DNA of 64,000 nt, taken from assembly GCA_946800325.1 (NCBI GenBank), contig OX326958.1:29056914-29120913 (forward strand). Direction: 5' to 3'. This document shows positions 44,461 through 56,800 of the stretch, in pieces. Positions within the stretch are counted from its first letter, which is position 1; the number at the start of each line of letters is the position of its first letter. The translations under genes were made by a program, and so were the position numbers. The notes beneath the pieces were generated by a model, which was not told the DNA's origin, did no database searches, and was given only the letters and a program-made list of their open reading frames with translations. This DNA comes from Luzula sylvatica. Lineage: Eukaryota > Streptophyta > Magnoliopsida > Poales > Juncaceae.

Positions 44461-45070
44461 ACAGTAAAGAGAGGGTTTGAGAGAGAGAGAGTACATCTTT
44501 GAATATCTAAGCAGAGAGAAAGAGTACATCTTTGAATCGGACGAGATTGTCCCGTAATAGCGTATCATTACCATCCAGCACCACAAAGCGAGGGTTTTGA
44601 AGTTTGATGATAACAATGAGGGAGGAGGAGACGGAGAGTCGATGAAACTGAAGAGATGGAAGAAGTTATCTCGCCCAGCACCACAAGTGACGACAAGCGG
44701 TGATATTGGAGCTCGCCGATGGTAGGAGCTTCAGATTTTGGGTGACGAAAGGTTCAGTAGGAAGGTCTGGAGGGAGGAGGGAGGGAATATTTGGTTTTGG
44801 AAAAAAAAACTAGTGATTGAGTGGGGGTCATGTAATATTTTACAAACATGAATTTAGAAAATAAATTTTGCTATGTCATTATAATATATTGCCACGTCAT
44901 TATTTAACAATAATTTAACAATATGATCAACACTTAACGGATGGTTAACGGATGGAAGGATTTGATTATACTAATGAAAAGAGTTAAAGGACTTAATTGG
45001 TCCAATTAAAACATTAGGGACTTGATTGAATTTTTTTTAAAAGGTAAGGGACTAAAAACAAACTTTTTTC
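42805..45070. mobile_element. Mutator-like element, 2.27 kb, long TIRs
   Basis: Starts GAAAAAAGTCTGTTTTCAG and ends CTAAAAACAAACTTTTTTC. The arms (about 42805-42990 and 44870-45070) are inverted copies, both with blocks such as TTAACGGATG / CATCCGTTAA. A perfect 9-bp duplication TTATTTCAA (42796-42804 and 45071-45079) flanks it. No transposase is visible. The interior has GC-richer, gene-like stretches (43100-43330 and 44560-44790), a CT tract at 43336-43373 and a GA tract at 44399-44457, so it may have captured host sequence (Pack-MULE type). Confidence 0.85.
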
Positions 45071-45373
45071 TTATTTCAACTTTGTCAGGAAGAAGAACAA
45101 CTGAAGTAATCAATTTGTCCCAAAAGTTCAATACTGTTACTGACAGTTCCAAGGAAAATCCCACGAGTAAAAGCTAAATTTTAAAATCCCGGGTCCAATG
45201 AAAACCAATATTGTATTTCTGGCTTATCAGACAAAACCGTAAATGAAATCTCGGGCTGTAAACGGGTTTAGTATATGTATAATTGTATATCACTATATCA
45301 CAAATCTGAGAGTCAAAACGATTCGTCTTCTCCAGTTCGTCAGTGCCGGTGATCGACTGGAGATATCAGCACG

Positions 45374-48080
45374 ATGCAGCCTGGAGACGAAGAAGAAGCG
45401 CTCCTGCGTGCTTCGTCCATCACGATCGAGGAATGGAGAGGATCATCCGGCACCAAGCTCTCCCGTACTGCCGTCCTCACCGCCACTCCCTCCTCTCTCG
45501 CCTTCACTAGGTCACCTTCCTCTGTAAACATCTATATTTGATAATATCAATTTACAAGCTTGATCTTCACAAATGCGCCATCCTATATAATGCAATATAA
45601 TGGTTTATGAGGGCTTTTTCTTCAAATAATATTATGTAGAAATATTTTTCTTACTTTAAATCCATTCAATTTCGTGAATTTTGAATGTAAAATTGACTGA
45701 AGATAGTTTATGTTCCAGATTTGGGACTAGATGGGGTCGATTATGGAGCACTGTATTAGGTGCTTTTGTCCCAGAGGTAACAAAATCACAAATCTTTCCA
45801 TTACAATTCAGTCCTTTTCATCAATTTTGCAAAATACACACCTCATTAATTACATAATTAATTATATTCTTATGCAACATACATAACTAGGGTTTTCCAA
45901 GCACTGTGACTCCAGACTACGTACCTTTCCAAATGTGGGATACTATTCAGGTAATAAGATGATTAAATTATTTTGACCTTTTCATATTTTTCAATTAATT
46001 AATGTATTAATTTCATGATTTTGTATTGGGGTTTAGGGTCTGTGTACTTATATTCGCTGCATGCTATCTACTCAAGTGAGTTTTACTCGTTCAACCCTTC
46101 ACTTAATTTTTTGGGCGGACCTGGTCCTTGAAATTGAATTTTGAAATTTGAATTAGGCTTTGTTAAGTGCAATTGGAGTGGGCGAAACTTCTGCCACTGT
46201 TATTGGTGCTACTTTTCAAGTAAATATTTTTTAATAATTTTATTTCATATTTTTGTGATTAATTATAATTATTTCTGTTAATAATGGATTTAAGATTTAA
46301 AATATGCAGTGGTTTTTGCGGGATTTTACTGGCATGCTTGGAGGCATATTGTTCACATTTTATCAAGTATATAATTTAACATGATATCCATATTATGAAA
46401 TATTTCATAAACATTAGAAAAAAAATCTTTAAATCTATATATATTATTTTGGCGATAATATTTCGTTTATGTTAATCAGGGATCTGATCTTGATAGTAAC
46501 GCCAAGATGTGGCGATTAGTTGCAGATTTTATGAACGATCTCGGTAAACAATAACTATTTCTAAATTAATTTTCAAATTATTATTTTTAATGTCTTAAAT
46601 ACTAATTATATTTTTTAATTAGGGATGTTAATGGATTTATTAAGCCCTCTATTTCCTTCATCTCTAATCCCGATAGTATGCTTAGGAAGCTTATCTAGAT
46701 CCTTCAGTAAGTTTATTATTATAACATTCTCTTTATTCAGAAGTTAAGAACTTAAAATGACCAAATTACCCTTGCATTAATTTATTCCAGCTGGCGTTGC
46801 AAGCGGGGCCACTAGGGCCGCGCTGACTCAGCATTTCGCTCTTGCTAAAAATGCAGCAGACATCTCTGCCAAGGTAAACAAAACATGCAGGGGTGTTTTT
46901 GTAAATTTCCATTTTTTGAATATTTTAAAAATGGTTTAATAAATAGGAGGGGAGTCAAGAGACATTGGCGACGATGACTGGCATGGCAATTGGAATGTTA
47001 TTAGCTCATATAACGAGGGGTCATAATTTATCTATTTGGTTCTCGTTCCTTTCTCTCACTATATTCCATCTATATGGTTCGTTAACTTAGTTCTTTAGTA
47101 CTGAATTATTTAACTCATTATTTTATAATTTATTATCTTAATATTTTAATAATGTGAAAATGTAGCGAATTATAAAGCGGTGCAGTGCCTTTCATTGACA
47201 ACATTGAATAACGAAAGAAGCTCCATTTTGCTTAAACATTTCCTTCAAAGTAATGAAGGTGAATTTTACATTTAACACCCTTCATTTTGTCAATATTACT
47301 TGTTTCTTTTTTTGGCATTTTTGTTTTTTATTTTTCAGTCATGACGCCTAAAGAGGTGTCTAGGAAAGAGCATATTGTTCCATTTTGGGCCACGTGGCGT
47401 AAATTGACAAATAGTAAATTATTATACGAACATGTTAAATTAGGTGCTAAAGCTTCCAGTCTCGAGCATTCTGATTTGTATGTTTTTTTTTTTATTTAAT
47501 ACAAATTTATTAACCTAATAATAATAACCTTAAGTTTTGAAGTTTTGAATTTTAATTATCATTCACAGATTGGAGATTTCAAAATCAGAAAAACCCCACT
47601 ACAAAAATGGTATTACTTTTGTCTCGTTGGGCTAATCGTGAATTATATGAAATATTTCACAAAAATAATTATGATATTGTTATGTGTAGATAAATATCTA
47701 TTATTGGAGAAAAAAGGCGAGATTAAAATCTTGGTTCATAAGAATGCAAATAGCTCTGATATTTTGAAGGCATTTTTTCACGGACTTGTTTTATTAAATC
47801 TATTGAACCAAAATAAATCTCTCAAATGGATGGACGACCAATATCCTAGTTTCTTAACTAAGGTCTCTATTATATTTATATATTTCACTAAGTCCCTCTT
47901 ATTTTAATTTCTTAACCCTAATTAATCATAATAATTAGTTTGTTTGATTTAATTTTTTTTAAAATATTTTATGTATAATAGCTTGAGTCGAAGGGATGGT
48001 CAACAGAACGGCTTTTATCGCCTTCGATTGCATGGAGAGCTCATTGGGTTTATTATTCTCCAAATGAAAAGCTTCTTTAA
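45374..48080 (+). CDS. RUS3: ROOT UVB SENSITIVE family protein (DUF647), RUS3-like
   Basis: Exons: 45374-45510, 45719-45776, 45891-45950, 46037-46075, 46157-46219, 46310-46366, 46480-46543, 46623-46706, 46791-46873, 46947-47076, 47166-47258, 47339-47477, 47569-47609, 47690-47862, 47982-48080; 439 aa, the normal length for RUS3. Conserved blocks: AFVPEGFPSTVTPDYVPFQM, SAIGVGETSATVIGATFQWF, LRDFTGMLGGILFTFYQGSD, AKMWRLVADFMNDLGMLMDL, FTGVASGATRAALTQHFALA and EGSQETLATMTGMAIGMLLA. The C-terminus ends LLSPSIAWRAHWVYYSP. RUS1 and RUS2 act in UV-B responses and auxin transport in roots; the role of RUS3 itself is poorly known. The start MQPGDEEEALLRASSITIEE fits the family. The start codon lies 304 bp downstream of the Mutator-like element's right end, so part of the promoter may come from that insertion. 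Confidence 0.95.
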
Positions 48081-48594
48081 TTTTTGTATCGTTTGCATTT
48101 TATAGTTTTTTTTTTTTTTAATTTACTCGAGCATATTTAAAAAATTTGGACTTGAATCATTTCCCTTATTTGTACTTCATACATATTTAAAAGGTTTCAT
48201 CACATATTCGATTTCGAAAATTTTTATTGTTATCAACATTTTTAAAATAACTATGTAATTCCTAGTTATCCTTCTAAAAGAAAATGTTTTCTTATATGCA
48301 TTTTCCCAAGAAAAAAGAAGAAGTTTAAAGTGCGAAGACCAAATGAACACAAATAAAAATAAAATAAAACATAGTACAATAAAAAAGGCTGCCCTTTTCC
48401 TAAAAAATTACTTCAACATACAAGAATATCAACAAAATGGAGATAATATAAATATAAACAAAACATAAACAGAGCTATTAAATTTCTATATCGAAACTAT
48501 AGTTAGCTCTAAATATCACTATCCAGCTCCTAAAACCCTGCACAAACACACTACCTTCTATGAAACTATGCACAAAACCCTCCACTTTCTCTCT
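48081..48594. other. convergent 3' flanks of RUS3 and PHD genes
   Basis: AT-rich spacer between two convergent genes. It should contain both 3' UTRs. No other feature seen. Confidence 0.5.
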
Positions 48595-50881
48595 CTAAAG
48601 TCTAAATCTACCACGACTCGGTTGAGATCCCGATGCATTCGAGTTAAAATGAACCTTCTTCTCTCTATCTTTTCTTGAATTCGAGTTATCGTGTCTCGAA
48701 TCAACATTCATCTGTTATTTGGTATATTTGAAAAAAAAAAGATTAGTTCCAAGAAATATAAATTTATATTTTTTGAATTTTATACTTGAGCACGTTTTTT
48801 CTTTTTCTTATGGACTAATATGCCCCAAAGATATGGCTCTCCTCTTATCCCTATATATTTTTCATCAAAAAGTTACATCCATTAAAAAAAATCAATGAAA
48901 TTATTATATTTACTATATAGATTTTAGAGAGAGAAAGTAGGAAGATACATTGTATATCTTTCGGGAGAATTTGAGAAGAAAAAATAAGCAAATTAAGCGA
49001 GTCAACTCGACAGATCAAAACTTGCTCATTTTTGTACAACCTCTTTACCAAACGCGTAAACTTCTCCTTTAACCTATATTTGAAAACAATAAATTAAAAA
49101 CATTAAAAAATAAAAAATAAAAATAAATAAAATGTACGAAACGGTAATATTGGTACAGGCTAGTTTCGGAAGAGAAGAAATAAAAGCCAATATCTTCTTT
49201 GCAAGGAGGTTCTAATTTGAAAGCTTTTGGCCAAACTTGTTTAAGAGATTTTATTTTCAAATTCACGTTTTTAGTTGGACCCATTTTTCTAGAAGTTTCT
49301 AGAACTTTTTGCGACGCGTTTTGGCCGAGGTGTGCATCGACGTTGTGTGAGTGGACCACAAGCTCGAAATACTCAATTCTGCCCCTGATATTTCAAAAAT
49401 TAAAAAAACAATTGTTTATTTTGTAAAGAATTGAAAGAAAATAATTAAAAAGTATGATCGATTACTTCCAAATAACTGTTGGAATAGGAAGATTATTATT
49501 CAGCATTCCCGATCGAGGATTAGGGTTTCGAAATTCAGTTAATTCAGTTTTCTTTGCCACTACTTTACCTGTGAAAATTATATTGAAATAATCAAACAAA
49601 CTATAAAAAATAAAAATTGAGCGTACCAGTAGATGAACTACAAGAAAATCTAGTAAACTAATCGTACCAGTAACTTTATCTTTTGTTTTATCGCTCAGAA
49701 TATCTGTCATGTGCCTTATCTTTTGTGATTTCGACTTGTTTTTTTCTGTTCAATTACGATGGCCAAATTAGATAATTAATTGATCAATTAAGATTTAGAA
49801 TTACATATATTTATTTACCAATTACTGATTTCTTGGCAAATTTCTGAGCGTTAGAAAAAGTAATTTCTCCTTGAGGTATGAATTTCACTTTTCCAACTGG
49901 AGGAAGTGGAATGCATTTCTTTTCCTCGATTTTAACTCCATTTCGCTTAGTAGGAGACCCAATTTCGATTAAGGGCGATTTTCCTTTTTGATCATTTAAT
50001 ATTTTTTCATTATCGATGCATTCTTCACATTTATAACCATAATTTCTTTTTGCGATTTTCTTCATGCAATATCTGAAAATAACCAAATAAAATTGATTGT
50101 ATAAAAGGCCTTTTTCTTTATTTAAAGTGATTTAATCTAGAATTTGTCTAATGGTAATTAATCAGGGTAAAATGTAGAGGTGAATTGTAATTAAGGATGA
50201 AAAAACGTACAAATGTGCACAAATGACCTTGCATGTTTCACAAATTGCAAGAAACTCTGCAAAACCAGTGCTCCCACACGTGTTACATACCAATCCCTAC
50301 AAATATTTGTAGAATAAATCGAGATTTATAAACAAGACCAACAAAAATTTCAGAAAGCTCCAAAATTTCAAATACCATTTTGAAAAAGGACAAGATTTTT
50401 TTTTTTTCCAAGGTTTAAGCGAAAAAAATAGCATGAAGTATTTCAAAATTTTACAAAGAACATTTTGAAAAAATCAAATCGTTTTGTTACCATCTAGGTC
50501 AGCAATCTCAACCGACCCACTAAAATTCCGAAAAATTATAGAAGAATAGCCAGAGAAAAACCGAAATTCAAGAAAGAAAGGTTTCTGAATTTGTTGTCCC
50601 CAGATTTTTTTTGTAAAATCGGCCAGCTTTATTTGAACTTATTTCATTGAAAACGATTAAAAATTCAGGAATGTTGAAAATCAACACAAATGGTTCCAGA
50701 AACGGTATCCTTTTCATCGGAATCTATGTGGATGATCCGCTAGATTGTACTAGAAAATCGATCGAATGAAGATACGGACTAAAAATGTAGCTAAAGAAGA
50801 AACAAAAATGGATTTCAATCATATTTTAGAGTAGAAATAGTGCAAAATTTTAGTAAAACTCACGGTTTTTCTTCTCTCCAT
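48595..50881 (-). CDS. PHD-finger protein, AIPP2-like
   Basis: Exons in coding order: 50881-50864, 50296-50211, 50072-49819, 49745-49668, 49568-49466, 49384-49157, 49073-48949, 48850-48786, 48711-48595; 357 aa with consistent phases. The N-terminus holds a Cys-rich PHD finger: CNTCGSTGFAEFLAICETCK, then CAHLYCMKKI and YKCEECID. The C-terminal domain reads VWPKAFKLEPPCKEDIGFYF, then LLIFSSQILPKDIQWIRGEP and YLWGILVHKKKKK. This two-part plan matches plant PHD proteins such as AIPP2, which read histone tails and work with BAH-domain partners in transcriptional repression; that role is inferred from the family. The last exon ends SQPSRGRFRL. The first exon codes only six residues (MERRKT). The 18-nt start exon and exon 4 are the least certain. 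Confidence 0.8.
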
Positions 50882-52567
50882 GGTCGGTGTGAGTGCTGAA
50901 ACACAAATTGCGCGCTATTCCAAAGAGAGACGGGGAAGATGGGAAACTTTGTAATTTAACCCCTCGAATAGTTGTATACTTGTATATTAGTTTTATAACC
51001 TTATATTTTTGGGTACTTATTTATTATTATTATTTTGAGAAAATACAAATGCAATGTCAAAAACAATTTCCAGAGAGTTCAATTATTAGCCAATAACAAA
51101 GAAAATCTTAATTTCACATTGTAAAAAAATCGAGACATCCACTTATTTTTAGTACTATGGAACCATAAATTTTCTTATTCAAATGGAGTATTTACATTAT
51201 TTTTAGTATAATTTCTAAAAAAAATTGAGGCATTTATATTTTTTGATTGCTTTTTTAGTTAAGTAATATTACAAATTGAGAAATGATTTTGCACTTCAAT
51301 GAAGTGCACTACAATGGGTTGGATTGAAATAAATATTTTAATTTATATTTAATTTGTCACTTCATGCTTCAAAATAATATAAAAAAATGTCACGTCACGT
51401 CACGATGCCACCTCAGCTGTTAACAGATGGAAGGGTAAGTTGCACATATTTTGAAAGTTTAGGAGGTAAAATGATCCAGATTTTAGTAGGGAGTAAGTTG
51501 AACATTTTGGAAAAATTTATGGACAAAAGTGTACTTTTTCCTTATTTTTAGTATAATTTCTAAAAGAAATTGAGGCATTTATACTTCTTGATTGCTTTTT
51601 AGTAAAGTAATATTACAAATTGAGAAATGATTTTGCACTCCAATGAAGTGCATTCCAAACGATCGCCAATGTAGTTTTTTTTTTATAACATGTATAAATG
51701 ATTTGTTCTTATTTATTTATTTATTATATTTTATACATTTTTTTAGTATTTTTAATGTAGTATTTGTTGTAGAAAAAAATATAAATACTAGCGTTGTTAA
51801 TTATGAGTCGTCCTAAAAAAATATAAATATGAAAGCGAAATGTATAATGTAAAACCAACTATTTGAAAAATTGGAGTCTGCCCGCATTTTAGACGTTGTC
51901 CGTTACTTGTGGCTGCTCATGTATTTTTGCTGCCCACGTTTTTTTTAAGTCAGCTCATCTGCCACATATGTCGATTCCTGATTGAAATAACGTTTTGGAG
52001 TGCGTTAGCACCGTAATGCATTAGCAACTCCCACAGTTACAAATTACGTGATCGTAATAAGAAGTTAAAATAATGCCTAAATTTTAGCATTTCTAGCAAT
52101 TTCAAATATTCAACTGGTATATCTGCAAAATATCCCTTCATTCGCTCAAGTGACAGAAGTAGCAGCTCCTGGGCTATACCTGACCGTCCGATTAATAAAT
52201 AACGGCTCGGCTATAAGCCTCGAGATTCGTGCGGCACGTCAAAAATACTACCATTGAGAACTCGACACGTGTCAACCTCCGCTCTTAGTGGCCCAGCTCG
52301 AAACTGCCAGTAATTTTCGGATCTTGGACTTAATGGATCGAATAAAGAGTGCAAATGAATAAGATCGATCCAATATGAACATCCGAAGTCCGAACCCGTT
52401 ATGAGGCGGAGAGACAACGCGACCATCTCTCTACTCTATAGTCTATACTCTTGCCGCCATTAATCAGAGAAAGGTATAAAAGCTAAGAAAATCAGGGTTT
52501 CTACAGATCCTACAGGAGGAGGTTTTTGATCTCAGGGAGAAGGTATAGTTAGGGTTTTGGAAGCAAG
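50882..52567. other. divergent spacer between PHD and helicase genes, with repeats
   Basis: Holds the 5' flanks of both genes. A 110-bp segment (about 51195-51305) is repeated at 51540-51652, and the sequence between resembles the right end of a Mutator-like element (CAGCTGTTAACAGATGGAAG, ending GTGTACTTTTTCC). A G-box-like GACACGTGTC lies at 52263-52272, about 300 bp upstream of the helicase start. T-rich and AT-rich otherwise. Confidence 0.5.
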
Positions 52568-53823
52568 ATGCTGGCGCAATTACCTCGTCTGACCGGAGCT
52601 CTTAGAGGTCATTACGATATTGACGAGGCCTATCTCCGCCGCAAAACCCTGCTTCAAAACCTCAAATCGAAAAGGTTCGTAGTGAATTTTAATTTTACTG
52701 ATACTGGTACTGGTACTGGTAATGGAGCCAGCTGATAAAAGCCGATTTTCGTGAATTTTGGAATTTAATATTTCATTTTGTATATCTATCATCCCTTCTG
52801 TATTTATGATACAAATTTGTATATTTTGTTTATCAATAGGTCAAATGATGATTCACAGCTTGCACATAAATTGGTACCTAATTGGGACGAAGGTAACAAA
52901 CATCATTATCTCCACTCAAATCGACAAATCCAACCCATTCAATTTTCATATTTGAATTGCGTACATACTAAACTAATCCTGATATTTTTTATCTTTATTT
53001 AGCTTCGAGCGAATTGCGTCAAGCATACAGGCAATTTCTCGGCGCTTTGGCCGAGATTAACAGCGAGATGGTCTCAGAAGAATTTCGTCAAGTTGCAATC
53101 TCTGTTTATGAATTATTTAATCGTCTCGATGACTCTTCTCATATTTCTTCTGAGATAAGGTAAATTGTTTTTTTCCTAATTTCATTACATTTTCATACTA
53201 TATATAATATACAGAGTATCGAGTTCTTATTTATGATTTACAGGAGCGAGATGAAGAGATTATTAGGGTTTCATATTTCAGACTCGAGCATTAATAAAGT
53301 AGCCAAGTTGGCCCGACAACTCTCATCTCTCCAGAGCACGGAACTCGATGCCAATTCGTCAGAAAAAGCCAACACCGATTTACACCAAGAAACCACCACA
53401 TTCGAATTCGGTTCCAATTTGAATTTCAAAACCCCATCGAGATTCCTCGTTGAAATACCCTTACAAGAACTAGAAGAAGAATACGATAATTTCCAATTGG
53501 GCCATTTCGATGAACGAGAATTCGCTTCGAATAAATATAAAAAGGGTTCTGTGAATTTAAGATGGCTTAATGAGAAATGTAATGAAATAACTGGTGGGTC
53601 CCAATTGTCAGGTGATGACCTGGCAATGGCTCTTTGCAGGGTCTTGTTGTTAAACAAAGCTGGAGACCAGGTGAATTTACCAAAAGCCCCTGACTTTTCT
53701 GAATATTTTAAAACGGTCCTTATTAGTATTTTTGATGTAGATTGCTGCTGATTTGTTGGATCTTGTTGGCGATGCTTTCTTCGATATGGTTCAAGATCTC
53801 TTGTCTGTAAGAATTTTACAAAA

Positions 53824-53865
<42 letters not shown>

Positions 53866-56800
53866 TTTTCTTTTTCAGTTTATTTATTTATTTCAATTTG
53901 TTTTGTAGCATCGAAAAGAACTGGTTTCTTCAATCCAGCACGGTCTTCACATTCTGAAATCCGAGAAAACAACTTCCACTGGCCAAACCAAGATGCCTAG
54001 TTATGGTACACAGGTATTAATTATTAACAGAACTCATGAAATTTTGGGTTTAAAAAGAAAGATTTAAGGGGTATTTTTGATATTTAGGTGACGATACATA
54101 CAGAGTACGAGAAGCAAGTGGACAAGTTGAGACGTAAAGAGGAAAAGAGGAACAACAAAAGGGGAGGAGGAGACGACAAAGGAGTCACTGACGAGCTGGG
54201 CCCAGTGGAGAGCTTCACGTCTCTTCTCTTTGCTAGCGAGAAGAAAAGTCCTTTCGATGATGTCATCGGTACTGGAGAGAAAAATACTCTCTCCGTGACC
54301 GCTCTTCCTCAAGGCACCACTAGAACTAATTATAAAGGATATGAGGAAGTCAAAATCCCTGCAATTCAAACTGCGGGAATTCGTCCTGACGAGAAACTGG
54401 TACAATTTTTTTTGTCTTTTAGTGTTTTTTGTTGGTTTTTGATGATTTGTTCAATTTATATTTTTGTATTTTTGTAGATTGAGATAAAGGAATTGGGCGA
54501 ATTTGCCCAAGCTGCCTTTCAAGGATACAAGTCGTTAAACCGAATCCAAAGTCGTATATATAACGCCACGTACCACACAAACGAAAACATTTTGGTACAA
54601 TCATAATTTTATACCATTTTTGTAACTCTTAATTAGTTTGGTTTTCTTTATTTCGTTTGAGATTTAAAATTCTAAATTTCAGGTTTGTGCTCCAACTGGT
54701 GCGGGGAAAACGAACATTGCCATGATCGCTGTTCTCCACGAAGTATTTTCATCGTTTTGCGAAATTTTATGATTTATTTTTATATAAAGGTCTAATAAAA
54801 GTATATAATTCACAGATTAAACAACACTTCAAAGAAGGAATATTACACAAGAACGAGTTTAAAATAGTCTACGTTGCTCCAATGAAGGTTCACTTTTTAT
54901 CCTCCATTCACATTCTCTCCAAACAAAAAACCAGGAATCTGAAAACCGTGATTTGATTTCCAGGCTTTAGCAGCGGAAGTAACGGCGACATTTCGAAAGC
55001 GTCTGGGCCCGCTAAACCTCTCGGTGCGAGAGCTCACAGGAGACATGCAACTAACCCGAACCGAATTGGAAGAGACGCAAATGATCGTCACGACTCCAGA
55101 AAAATGGGACGTGATAACTCGCAAAAGCAGTGACATGGCATTATCCATGCTCGTTAAACTTCTAATCATCGACGAAGTCCACTTGCTCAACGATGATCGC
55201 GGCCCTGTCATCGAGGCCCTCGTTGCTCGCACCCTTCGCCAAGTATTACAATTAACCCCCTATCTTTTCCCAAAATTATATCATTTTTAATATTTTTCTC
55301 ACAGGTGGAGTCCACTCAATCGATGATTCGTATTGTCGGTTTATCAGCCACCTTACCCAACTATCTCGATGTAATTTCCCTTCCATTTTCATAACTTCAT
55401 GTCTAATAAGGGTATATTTGATATTATTATTTTTGTTTGGTTTTAACAGGTGGCGCAATTTCTGAGAGTGAATGCGAGTACGGGTCTATTCTACTTTGAC
55501 GCGAGTTACAGGCCCGTGCCATTAGCGCAACAATACATAGGAGTAAGCGAGAGAGACTATACTCGAAAACTCGAATTATTCAATAAAATTTGTTACGATA
55601 AAATCGCCGAGTCGGTCAAACAAGGTCAACAAGCCATGGTGTTCGTTCATTCGCGCAAAGACACCGGCAAGACCGCCAGAACCCTAATCGACATGGCCGG
55701 CAATAACGAACAGCTCGAGTTGTTCTCCAGTTCGGATCATCCTCGTTATTTCCTCATGAAGGTTGTTAATAAATTATTACTTTATATATTTTAATAATTA
55801 ATTATTTTTTTGTGTGGGGTCAGCAAGAAGTGATGAAATCGAGAAACAGAGAGCTGCAAGAATACTTCGAATCGGGATTTGGAATCCACCACGCGGGAAT
55901 GCTTCGATCTGATAGAGCATTGACCGAGCGATTATTTTCTGAAGGAGTTTTGAAAGTACTCGTTTGTACCGCCACTTTAGCGTGGGGAGTCAATTTGCCA
56001 GCTCATACCGTCGTCATTAAGGGCACGCAAATTTACGATCCCAAGGCTGGTGGGTGGCGAGATATCGGCATGCTCGACGTCATGCAGGTAGTTAATTAAC
56101 TCATCAAAATTACAAAAATGCCCCTAGGATTTTTAACAATTTGGATAAAATATAGATATTTGGTCGAGCTGGGAGGCCGCAATTCGATAAAAGCGGAGAG
56201 GGGATAATAATAACGACTCACGACAAGTTGGCATACTACTTGCGGTTATTAACGAGTCAACTCCCAATCGAGAGCCAATTCGTCGAGATGCTAAAAGACA
56301 ATCTGAACGCTGAGGTGGCGTTGGGAACCGTGACGAACGTGAAGGAGGCTTGTCAGTGGCTCGGATACACGTACTTGTTCATAAGGATGAAGACGAATCC
56401 TCTCGCGTATGGAATCGCCTGGGAGGAGGTAATCTCGGACCCATCTCTGGGGACGAAACAACGGGCGCTCATTATCGACGCGGCGAGAGCTTTGGATCAG
56501 GCCAAAATGATGCGGTACGATGAGAAGAGCGGAAATTTTTATTGTACCGAACTTGGGCGAATTGCGAGTCATTTTTATTTGAGGTATTCGAGTGTGGAGA
56601 CTTATAACGAGATGCTTAGGAGACATATGAGCGACAGTGAGGTAATTTTTTGCAATTGGTCCCTTGAAATTTGAGGGTTCTTTTTTATGTGTGGGTTTTT
56701 TTTTTAGGTGATCAAAATGGTGGCCCACTCGTCAGAGTTTGAGAATATTATTGTCAGGGAAGAAGAGCAAGAAGAACTCGAAAATTTATTGAGGCTTTTT

